A DNA stretch of 10,029 bases from Desulfobulbaceae bacterium. GTDB lineage: Bacteria; Desulfobacterota; Desulfobulbia; Desulfobulbales; UBA5123. The stretch covers positions 1-10,029 of the forward strand of contig JAOUHH010000081.1 in the NCBI GenBank assembly GCA_029865195.1, written 5' to 3'. Positions 1-6,403 of this stretch are shown here, piece by piece (the first letter of the stretch is position 1; every line of letters starts with the position of its first letter). The position numbers and the translations under genes were made by a program. The notes below the pieces were generated by a model that saw nothing but the letters and a program-made list of their open reading frames with translations, was not told where the DNA came from and made no database searches.

Positions 1-1907
1 ACACCTTTGCCGAGTTCAACTGCGGCGGCATCGGCGTGGTCTGCGGCATCGAGGCCAAGAACCCGAAGAACGTCCTCGGCTACCGGCCCTGCGTCGGCAT
101 GGTCGGCGGCTGGATCTACTACCGTGGCGAAACCGACGGCTCCTTCTCCAAGACCAACGTCCGCGAGATCGAGCCCAGCGACGAGCAGTGGCAGTGGCTG
201 ATGGAGCGGATGCCCGGCTACCTTGAATCCATCAAGCGGCCGGAGTTGCTGAAAGCCCTGTCGGTGCGCAGTGAATGGAAGATCCTGATGGCGATCACCC
301 CCCAGGAGCGGGCACTGATGTTCAGCGGCCCGATGCCCATGGCCCAGTTCCGCAACAATATCTGGAACCCGGCCTTCGCCGGCCCCGACGCCCCGCGCGG
401 CGGCGACCCCTTGCGCGACCTCGCCCCCGGCCTCGACCGCAGCCCCATCGGCGTCATCGTCACCGGCGAATTGCGGCGCAAGAAGCCGTTCTGGGCCAAC
501 AAGGAATACGCCGCCCCCTGCACCTTCTACTGTCCCACCCACATCCCCACCGTCGACCGGCTGCGGCTGCTGCGGGAAGGCAAGACCGACGAGGCGTACA
601 ACCTGATCTTGAGCTACACGCCGCTGCCTGCCTCCATCTGCGGCGCGATCTGCCCGAACCTCTGCATGGAGAACTGCTCGCGGCAGGACGTGGACACCAG
701 CATCGACGTGGCCATGCTCGGCCGCGAGGTGCGGGATGCCAAGCTCCCCCCCTTCGCCCCGGCCACCGGCAAGAAGGTGGCGATCATCGGCGGCGGCCCC
801 GGCGGCATGAGCGCGGCCTGGCAACTGGCCCAGGCCGGCGTCGAGGTGCATATATTTGAGAAAGACACCGTGCTCGGCGGCAAGCTCGCCCAGGTCATCC
901 CCTGGGAGCGGTTGGCCAAGGCGGTGTGGGACCGTGAGATCGACCGGTTCGTCAACGCCCCCAACATCAATGTCCATTTGGGCGAGGCGGCAAGCAAGGA
1001 GAAGATCGAGCAGTGGAAGAAGGAATACGACTACGTAATCATCGCCGTGGGCACCCACGAGCCGCGACGGTTGCCCTTCCCCGGCGCTGAAAAAGTGGTC
1101 CCGGCCCTGGATTTCCTGAAATCCGCCAAGAGCGCCTCGCCGATGAAGGTCGGCAAGCAGGTGGTGATCATCGGCGCCGGCAACGTCGGCTGCGACGTGG
1201 CCTGCGAGGCGTATCGCCTCGGCGCCGAGCAGGTGACCCTGGTGGATATCCAGAAGCCCCTGGCCTTCGGCAAGGAGAAGGCGGCGGCCGAGGCACTGGG
1301 CGCAACCTTCCAGTGGCCGGTGAGCACCAAGGAGGTCAACGACAAGGGGCTGGTCACCGCCAAGGGCGAGCTGATCGAGGCGCAGACCGTGATCATCTCC
1401 ATCGGCGACATCCCGGCCATCTCCTTCCTGCCCGAGTCGGTGAAGGTGTTGAACGTTGCCGGCGGCACCTGGGTGAAAACCGATGACGCCGGTCGCACCT
1501 CCGATCCGCAGATCCTGGCGGTGGGCGACGTCGAGCGCCCCGGTCTTGCCACCCATGCCCTGGGCAGCGGCAAGCGGGCCGCCGAGTCCATCATCGGCGC
1601 CATCCAGGGCAAGGAGTGGCAGCCGCCGAAACTCAAGGTTATCCCGGCCGACACCCTCACCCTCCAGCACTACTGCCCGGAGCCACGCGCCGGCGCCACC
1701 CAGGAGGAAGAGGCCAACCGCTGCGCCAGCTGCGGCACCTGCCGCGACTGTCACCTCTGCGAGACCATCTGTCCCTCCAACGCCATCTCGCGGAAGGATC
1801 TCGGCCTGAAAGGCTACGAGTACGTCTCGGACGACGACAAGTGCATCGCCTGTGGCTTCTGCCGCGACACCTGCCCCTGCGGCGTCTGGGCGATGCGGCC
1901 GTTCTAA
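1..1907 (+). CDS. Glutamate synthase GXGXG domain fused to GltD-like NAD(P)H/FAD oxidoreductase, 5'-truncated by the window edge (copy 1)
   Basis: Seen: the frame is open from base 3 with no start in a sensible place, so the gene begins upstream; 634 residues are visible. The first ~45 residues match the end of the GXGXG domain in the copy at 8065-10026 (shared LGYRPCVGMVGG). After a linker comes a GltD-type region: N-terminal Fe-S cysteines (codons at 519, 531, 639, 651, 663, 675), an FAD-binding GGGPGG motif (789-806), a complete NAD(P)H-binding Rossmann fold with GAGNVG (from about 1161), and the second FAD motif AVGDVERPGLATHALGSG. The C-terminus carries two ferredoxin-like cysteine clusters (1722-1772 and 1842-1880, ending CPCGVW). 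Known: GltD moves electrons from NAD(P)H through FAD and Fe-S centres to the FMN/3Fe-4S glutamate synthase subunit. Inferred: it is the last gene of a plus-strand operon whose amidotransferase and FMN genes lie upstream; by comparison with copy 2 the full protein would be about 780 residues. A strong terminator follows at once. Confidence 0.93.
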   Translation, partial: TFAEFNCGGIGVVCGIEAKNPKNVLGYRPCVGMVGGWIYYRGETDGSFSKTNVREIEPSDEQWQWLMERMPGYLESIKRPELLKALSVRSEWKILMAITPQERALMFSGPMPMAQFRNNIWNPAFAGPDAPRGGDPLRDLAPGLDRSPIGVIVTGELRRKKPFWANKEYAAPCTFYCPTHIPTVDRLRLLREGKTDEAYNLILSYTPLPASICGAICPNLCMENCSRQDVDTSIDVAMLGREVRDAKLPPFAPATGKKVAIIGGGPGGMSAAWQLAQAGVEVHIFEKDTVLGGKLAQVIPWERLAKAVWDREIDRFVNAPNINVHLGEAASKEKIEQWKKEYDYVIIAVGTHEPRRLPFPGAEKVVPALDFLKSAKSASPMKVGKQVVIIGAGNVGCDVACEAYRLGAEQVTLVDIQKPLAFGKEKAAAEALGATFQWPVSTKEVNDKGLVTAKGELIEAQTVIISIGDIPAISFLPESVKVLNVAGGTWVKTDDAGRTSDPQILAVGDVERPGLATHALGSGKRAAESIIGAIQGKEWQPPKLKVIPADTLTLQHYCPEPRAGATQEEEANRCASCGTCRDCHLCETICPSNAISRKDLGLKGYEYVSDDDKCIACGFCRDTCPCGVWAMRPF

Positions 1908-1934
1908 ACCCGCCCGACCACTGACGTAAAACCC

Positions 1935-1976
1935 AAAAAACCCGTTTTCCGGTCCAAGCCGGAAAACGGGTTTTTT
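1935..1976. terminator. Bidirectional intrinsic terminator between convergent genes
   Basis: An 18-bp perfect inverted repeat (1935-1952 and 1959-1976) encloses a 6-base loop (tccaag). The arms begin and end with six-base A and T runs, and the inner part is a mixed GC/AT stem, so the transcript has a stem followed by a U-tract on either strand. It lies 27 bases after the stop of the plus-strand fusion gene and about 105 bases beyond the stop of the minus-strand gene at 2081. It can therefore serve both transcription units. The rest of 1908-2080 shows no gene. Confidence 0.93.
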
Positions 1977-2080
1977 CATCCCTCTTCACTCGCGAGGTCA
2001 GCACGTGCCGGCGAGCAAGCCCTTTGCCTGGACACTTTGCCCCCAGCCTCCGCAGGCCGAGCCCACAGAGGCTGCCGACC

Positions 2081-3619
2081 TCACGGGCAGTCCTGCAGAG
2101 CCCTTGCGGTATCGTCGATGTTCTGCTCGATGGACCGGGCGGCGGCCAGCACCTTGCCGTTGATCCGGTTGGCCTCGGTCATCCGCTTGAAGCTCAGCAG
2201 CCAATCCAGGCCGTTGTAAGTTTGGTTGATGGCAAGCTCGACCCCGGCGATGATCGGCACCTTCTTGGCCACCCACTTGCCGAAGACCTTGTGGGCGGCG
2301 GCAAGCTTGGAGACGTCGAGGAGTGTTTTGAGTTCGGGCGATTCGGTCTCGAAGTACTTCTGCAGCCGGGGGTCGTCGAACAGCGCCTGGATATCCTGGT
2401 TGGAATCGTTCAGCTGCATCATCAAGGCGGACATGCCGTCCTTGACGAACCCCTGCCAGTCCTGGATGTTAGTGGTCAACTCGGCCACCTTGCCGGCCGA
2501 GGAAAGCAGCCGCAGCCGATCGATCTTCGCCTTGATCTCGGCCACATCGAGCCCTTCCTGGGCCATCTTGCCGGCGTTGGCCCGGTAGATCCGTTCCAGC
2601 CGTTCCGCCGCCTTGCCGCGGTTGGCCATGCCGTCGAGCAACTGGCCGGTGAAATACTCGAGTCCGTCCTTGGCCGCGTTTACCAGGGCGTTGCGATTGG
2701 CGTTTTCCCAAGCGACCAGTTGCCCGTTGGCCAGCTCGACGGTCTGCCGGAACTTGCTGCGCTGCGTCCTGAAACCCGCCAGTTTCTTGGCGAGCTTAGC
2801 GCACTCCGGCCCCTTCTTGACCGCCGGCTGATTGCCCCCCGCTTTCTCGGTCGGACCGGCAGGAACCCCGGCCTCCTCCTTCTTGAGACTCTCCACCACA
2901 AAGGTTCTGGCCTCCCGCAGGTCCACCACCCGGGGATCGTTCTCCGGATTGGCCAGGAGCCGTACATCTTCGAGGGGCATGGCATCACCGAAGAAGGGGG
3001 TTGGAGCCGCCGGGGCAGGCGTGACCGGCAGTCCGACGTCACCGGCGGTGTCAAAGGGCGATCGCGCGGCGACGGCCATGCCCTCAAGATCGCTGTCCGC
3101 GCTCTTGAAACCCAGCGACCCGCCGGTGCCACCCTTGAACCCCAACCCCTGACCACCATCGAGCTGCTTGTAGGCGCTCTTCACCTTGGCGTGTTCGGCT
3201 CGGAAGGCGGCATCCTTAGCCGCCGCCCACGCCTCCGCCTGCTGAGCGGCCCGGATTGCGGCCTGCTGCTGGGCGGCCAAGGCCTGCTGGGCGCTGCTGT
3301 TGCTGACGGCCGGGTTGGGGGATGCGAACATGGAGGTCAGCAGGGACTGGAAGATGGCACCCGTGACCATGGCGTTGATCTCCGCCGAATGGGACTTGGC
3401 CTTGGCCTTAGGCTTGGTCGCCTGCGCACTGCCCGACTGGGACGGATCAACATAGTAGGGACAGTTCCGGGTGTGGACGCCGTTTGGCACCGATGTGCCG
3501 CAGTAGGCGCAGACCGGCGCTGGCACATCGGGGATCGACTGGGCGAGGAGCTCCCCACTGCCGACCGGGCAGGCCAGCAGCAGAAAAGTGCAGAGGATAA
3601 TTCTTACCATTGCGCCCAT
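2081..3619 (-). CDS. Exported protein of unknown function with CxxC/H/C motif and Ala/Gln-rich helix
   Basis: I do not recognise a named family. Seen: 512 residues. The ATG at 3619 is chosen because GGAG lies five bases upstream (3625-3628); an in-frame ATG at 3610 would sit too far from it. Residues 5-17 form a hydrophobic signal segment. It ends LLAC, a weak lipobox, but cleavage near LLA/QS (26/27) is equally plausible. Just after it are C37, C40, H49 and C53 (CAYCG...HTRNCPYY), like a small metal-binding knuckle. Residues ~107-150 are an Ala/Gln-rich helix, probably coiled coil. A Gly-rich stretch with two LGFK units (~154-172), a Pro-rich linker and a long charged helical C-terminal half follow, the latter with no enzyme motif I can see. 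It lies 56 bases downstream of the TPR-PDZ lipoprotein gene on the same strand, so co-transcription and a shared envelope role are inferred. The long opposite-strand frame here lacks any protein-like features. Confidence 0.82.
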   Translation of the reverse strand: MGAMVRIILCTFLLLACPVGSGELLAQSIPDVPAPVCAYCGTSVPNGVHTRNCPYYVDPSQSGSAQATKPKAKAKSHSAEINAMVTGAIFQSLLTSMFASPNPAVSNSSAQQALAAQQQAAIRAAQQAEAWAAAKDAAFRAEHAKVKSAYKQLDGGQGLGFKGGTGGSLGFKSADSDLEGMAVAARSPFDTAGDVGLPVTPAPAAPTPFFGDAMPLEDVRLLANPENDPRVVDLREARTFVVESLKKEEAGVPAGPTEKAGGNQPAVKKGPECAKLAKKLAGFRTQRSKFRQTVELANGQLVAWENANRNALVNAAKDGLEYFTGQLLDGMANRGKAAERLERIYRANAGKMAQEGLDVAEIKAKIDRLRLLSSAGKVAELTTNIQDWQGFVKDGMSALMMQLNDSNQDIQALFDDPRLQKYFETESPELKTLLDVSKLAAAHKVFGKWVAKKVPIIAGVELAINQTYNGLDWLLSFKRMTEANRINGKVLAAARSIEQNIDDTARALQDCP

Positions 3620-3675
3620 GGTGGCTCCGTAATATCCGTATCAGGCAAACCTTTGCTCCGGATCATCGAAAATGG

Positions 3676-4956
3676 CTATTTTCCAGTTGCCCCCCCTTTG
3701 ACCTGAGATGTAAGATCGATCCGATTGAAGTTGAGGGTGAAGGTCTCGTTGCTTACCTTGCGCCACAGCTCCAAGGTGACACTGCTCCCCGGCTCGCCCC
3801 GCAGTCGCATCACCGCCTCGCCTGCCGAAAGGCTTTTCACCGCCACCCCGTCAATGGCCAGGATCTCGTCGCCATCGCGCAAGCCGGCGACATAGGCAGG
3901 AGACTCAGGTTGCACCACGGAGACACTCATCCGCCCCTGCCAACCGAACTGAATGGCGGAAAAGCCGCCGTCCCACCATTGAGTGAGCCCGCCGACGACA
4001 ATACCAAGGCCGCCCTTGCCCAGGGGTCCGTAGATGATATCTTCGACCGTCTGCCGCCCCAACGCCTCAACCTTGCTGCAGGAATCGTCACCCATCAGCG
4101 ACATCTGGGTGGCTGCGAGGAAGCTCGTCCGTTCGTGGGAGAGCACCATCATCTTCTCGCTGTCCTTCAACTCACCGGTCACCGGCGCGGTGTCGGGTGG
4201 AACCGTGCACTTGTCGGCCTGGACGGCACCGCGGCTCCAGGTACCGCTGAGTCGGTTGCCCTGCAGCACGAGTTGATACTCGGTTCGCACCGGCACGGTG
4301 ACCGGCACGTTGCCCACCAAAGAATATGTTGAACGAATCTCAGTCTCTGGTACCCGGCGCTGGTCGGTCTTGAGGGTCAACCGGTTGCCGTCCAGGGTGA
4401 GGAGGTAATAGGTGCCATCCTTGCCCACCCAGGCCCCGGCCCTTGCCTGGCTCTTGTCCTCAAGCTCCTGGCGGAACTCGAGCTTAACGAGCTCGTCCCG
4501 CACCCGTGGCGCGTCTTCGGCGTGCGGGGCCAGAACCAGATACTGACGGTAGCTGGCAATGGCCTCAGCGAACCGCCCCAACTGCGTCTGCACCTTGCCC
4601 AGATTGAACCAGGCATTGGCCATGTCGGGAGCGATCTCGGTCGCGATACGGAACTCCTCCTCGGCCAGGGTCAATTCCGCCTGGGATTTGGCCATCTCGA
4701 TGGCGGCCATGCCGCGAAGCATGTGGCGTCTGGCATCCTCGGGGGTGCCGGTGGCACGCGGCTTAGGCTCCGGCACCGGTGGCGACGGCACGACAGCAGC
4801 CGGCGCGGCTTGGGGAGCGGCAGCCGACATGGCCGGCACCGTTGCCGCCGGCACCGTCGGGGCCGACGTCACCGAACGGGGCGCGGGAGGCTGTGCCGTG
4901 GCACAGCCGGCCAACAGAAGGGTGGTCAAACTGATCAGGTAAAAGGTATTCCGCAT
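3676..4956 (-). CDS. TPR and PDZ domain lipoprotein
   Basis: Seen: 426 residues. The start at 4956 has GGAGG five bases upstream (4962-4966). The N-terminus is a lipoprotein signal with lipobox L15-A16-G17-C18; alanine follows the cysteine, so under the E. coli sorting rule outer-membrane placement is expected. A Pro/Ala-rich tether (about 20-68) leads to two TPR-like helical repeats (about 75-145, with NAWFNLGKVQTQLGRFAEAIASY). A central beta-rich region without recognised motif (about 174-300) contains C250 and C293. A PDZ domain spans about 315-405, with GLGIVVGG as the carboxylate-binding loop and SPAYVAGLRDGDEILAIDG as the conserved core. Known: PDZ domains of this kind bind C-termini or hydrophobic segments of envelope proteins. 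No protease catalytic domain is present, so it is probably a scaffold or adaptor. It is the first gene of the minus-strand pair and has a good promoter upstream. The precise function is unknown. Confidence 0.88.
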   Translation of the reverse strand: MRNTFYLISLTTLLLAGCATAQPPAPRSVTSAPTVPAATVPAMSAAAPQAAPAAVVPSPPVPEPKPRATGTPEDARRHMLRGMAAIEMAKSQAELTLAEEEFRIATEIAPDMANAWFNLGKVQTQLGRFAEAIASYRQYLVLAPHAEDAPRVRDELVKLEFRQELEDKSQARAGAWVGKDGTYYLLTLDGNRLTLKTDQRRVPETEIRSTYSLVGNVPVTVPVRTEYQLVLQGNRLSGTWSRGAVQADKCTVPPDTAPVTGELKDSEKMMVLSHERTSFLAATQMSLMGDDSCSKVEALGRQTVEDIIYGPLGKGGLGIVVGGLTQWWDGGFSAIQFGWQGRMSVSVVQPESPAYVAGLRDGDEILAIDGVAVKSLSAGEAVMRLRGEPGSSVTLELWRKVSNETFTLNFNRIDLTSQVKGGATGK

Positions 4957-4996
4957 GTCGGCCTCCGCATCAAGCGCCTTGTTTTTCGGGGTGGGT

Positions 4997-5009
4997 CGGC
5001 CACTGGCCG
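4997..5009. repeat. 13-base perfect palindrome (CGGCCA-C-TGGCCG)
   Basis: Six-base arms flank a single central C. It lies in the predicted 5' untranslated leader of the minus-strand lipoprotein mRNA, between the predicted start of transcription and the start codon. It could be a regulator half-site pair, but arms of this size also arise by chance in GC-rich DNA. Confidence 0.3.
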
Positions 5010-5033
5010 GCCCGATGCAATCGCTCTCCCTGG

Positions 5034-5062
5034 TTTATATCGTGACCCGCAACCGTTTGCAA
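5034..5062 (-). promoter_or_regulatory. Sigma70-type promoter for the TPR-PDZ lipoprotein operon
   Basis: On the minus strand, TTGCAA (5062-5057, 4 of 6 matches to the -35 consensus) is followed after exactly 17 bases by TATAAA (5039-5034, 5 of 6 matches to the -10 consensus). Transcription would start near 5027, leaving a leader of about 70 bases before the ATG at 4956. Spacing and orientation both fit. It is a prediction from consensus only. Confidence 0.6.
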
Positions 5063-5122
5063 CAGCGACGACAAGGGGAGACAGAAAGAGATGACGCCGT
5101 ATACGCCCCACCTCACTCAACC

Positions 5123-5135
5123 CTGCCGCCGGCAG
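5123..5135. repeat. 13-base perfect palindrome (CTGCCG-C-CGGCAG)
   Basis: Six-base arms with a single-base centre lie between the two divergent promoter areas, about 75 bases upstream of the best plus-strand promoter candidate. It could be an operator for a dimeric regulator. No second copy of this sequence was noticed in the window, so the call is weak. Confidence 0.3.
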
Positions 5136-5287
5136 CAGCACCCCCCTCGAACGATCCATCACTCTCGGTGGCAGACCAATTTTCCCCGCCAAAAACCTTG
5201 CAGTTACGGTGAAAAATTATTAGTTTGTGCGGTTACGTTTTACTGCAGGCTCTGCCTTGCGAGCATAGACATTTTTTTGGAGAAACC

Positions 5288-6403
5288 ATGTGCCGTTTAA
5301 GCGCGATAACCGCCAGTGAATATACCTCCGTGATGGAGGCGATCATGGCGCTGGACACCATGAAGGAAGGCCACGACGGCTCGGGCCTTGGCGTCACCCT
5401 GAAAGACCTGGGCGGCGAGTTCGAGTCTCTCAAGGAATATCCGATCCTCTCGGGAATCTGCAACCCGGTCGGCCGCAAGAAGATCGACGACTACATGGAG
5501 GCCAAGGGGTTCAAGGTCAAATTCATGTGGGAGCCCCGGATCACCGAGGTGCCCGGCTCCAGCGTCACCAAGCGCGGCCAGTATCTGGCCACCGCCTACC
5601 AGTACCCGGACGCCTTCATGGACAAGAGCGACGCCGAGAAGGCGACGCTGCTGATGCAGACCCGCCTTGACCTTCGCCGCCAGGGTGAGGAGGATGGCTC
5701 GCTGTACGTCTTCACCTTCTGGCCCGACGTCCTCACCCTGAAGGAGGTGGGCGACCCTCTGGAGGTCGGCGAGTTCTTCGGCTTCGACAAGGAACCGCTC
5801 TTGGCCCGCACCACCCTCGCCCAGGGACGGCAGAACACCAACTACGCCATCTATCTCTACGCCTGCCACCCCTTCTTCCTGCAGGGCTACTGCACGATGA
5901 CCAACGGCGAGAACACTGCCTTCGTCCCCAACCGCGACTACCTCCTGAGCCGCAAGTTCGAGGGCTACAACGGCTACAACTCGGATTCCGAGGTCTTCTG
6001 CCATATCATGCACTTCATGCACAAGCAGCTCGGCTACCCGATCCAGTATTACAAGGACGTGATCACCCCGCTCAAGGACAGCGAGATCGCCCAGCGGCCG
6101 GAAAAGGACGCGCTCCTTTTGATGAAGCGGTCGCTCAGGCAGCTCTGCATCGACGGCCCCAACTGCGTGATCGGCTTCATGCCCGACGGCACCGTCTTCA
6201 TGACCCAGGACTCCAAGAAGCTCCGCCCCGGCATCATCGGCGGGGTACCCGGCAAGTATGCGCTGATGAGCGAGGAGTGCGGGGTCGATCAGGTTATCCC
6301 CAACCGCAACAAAGACAACGATATCATCCCCATGCGGTACGATTTCGTCACCATCGCGCCCGGCGCGCAGGAGGTCCAGGTATGGAATCAACTGGCCGGC
6401 TAG
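5288..6403 (+). CDS. Glutamate synthase, class II glutamine amidotransferase subunit (GltB1/GlxB type)
   Basis: Role: hydrolyses glutamine and passes ammonia to the FMN subunit, in the cytoplasm. Seen: 371 residues starting MCRL. The ATG at 5288 is chosen because Cys2 must become the N-terminal nucleophile after removal of Met, and because GGAG lies five bases upstream; an earlier in-frame start at 5225 would bury this cysteine. Class II amidotransferase signatures are present: EGHDGSG (27-33), RQNTN (181-185), CHPF (193-196), NGEN (206-209) and SDSE (232-235). They correspond to the oxyanion and glutamine-binding motifs of GltB and PurF-type domains. FWPDVLTLKEVGDP (144-157) and KKLRPGIIGG (310-319) are typical, from memory, of the stand-alone archaeal-type glutamate synthase amidotransferase (COG0067). 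Length is normal for that family. It is the first gene of a three-gene operon and its end overlaps the next gene by 22 bp, implying translational coupling. Confidence 0.95.
   Translation: MCRLSAITASEYTSVMEAIMALDTMKEGHDGSGLGVTLKDLGGEFESLKEYPILSGICNPVGRKKIDDYMEAKGFKVKFMWEPRITEVPGSSVTKRGQYLATAYQYPDAFMDKSDAEKATLLMQTRLDLRRQGEEDGSLYVFTFWPDVLTLKEVGDPLEVGEFFGFDKEPLLARTTLAQGRQNTNYAIYLYACHPFFLQGYCTMTNGENTAFVPNRDYLLSRKFEGYNGYNSDSEVFCHIMHFMHKQLGYPIQYYKDVITPLKDSEIAQRPEKDALLLMKRSLRQLCIDGPNCVIGFMPDGTVFMTQDSKKLRPGIIGGVPGKYALMSEECGVDQVIPNRNKDNDIIPMRYDFVTIAPGAQEVQVWNQLAG
6369..6374 (+). promoter_or_regulatory. Ribosome binding site inside the amidotransferase gene that fixes the start of the FMN subunit
   Basis: AGGAGG (followed by T) is a near-perfect Shine-Dalgarno sequence 7 bases before the ATG at 6382. 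It lies within the coding sequence of the upstream gene. It favours the 6382 start over an upstream in-frame start at 6277, which would overlap the previous gene by more than 120 bases and add a sequence unlike the family. Confidence 0.85.

Larger units (their letters stand above)
4957..5287. promoter_or_regulatory. Divergent intergenic region between lipoprotein operon and glutamate synthase operon
   Basis: This 331-base gap separates two divergent start codons and contains no convincing gene; short frames crossing it have no ribosome site or protein-like composition. It holds the minus-strand promoter at 5034-5062 and two 13-base perfect palindromes (4997-5009 and 5123-5135). An AT-rich patch around 5191-5226 probably contains the plus-strand promoter. 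The best sigma70-like match there is TTGCAG (5198-5203), 17 bases, TAGTTT (5221-5226), which is weak. I see no clear sigma54 element, although such nitrogen genes are sometimes controlled that way. The ribosome site GGAG (5279-5282) precedes the first glutamate synthase gene. Confidence 0.6.

Noticed and set aside
2044..2074. Seven-base inverted repeat (CAGCCTC/GAGGCTG) just beyond the minus-strand stop, considered as a terminator
   Set aside because: The loop is long (17 bases), there is no T-run, and the strong terminator at 1935-1976 already serves this strand.
2024..3706. Long plus-strand open frame (560 codons) opposite the minus-strand exported protein
   Set aside because: The minus-strand frame has a ribosome site, a signal sequence, a Cys/His motif and sensible helices. 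The plus-strand frame is Leu/Gly/His/Arg-rich without motifs and runs through the intergenic gap.
5169..5185. TGGCAG near 5169 considered as the -24 part of a sigma54 promoter
   Set aside because: No GC pair at the required distance for the -12 element; TTTTCC follows instead of TTGC.
5241..5278. GCAGG/CCTTGC near-hairpin followed by seven Ts upstream of the amidotransferase gene, considered as an attenuator
   Set aside because: The stem is short and bulged, the T-run begins over ten bases after it, and no leader peptide fits.
6277..6381. Upstream in-frame start for the FMN subunit
   Set aside because: It would add 35 Arg/Gln/Gly-rich residues out of frame within the conserved end of the amidotransferase gene. 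AGGAGG at 6369-6374 supports ATG 6382.
5297..6391. Minus-strand open frame antisense to the amidotransferase gene
   Set aside because: The plus-strand gene has full family motifs and the N-terminal catalytic cysteine; the opposite frame shows only compositional bias.
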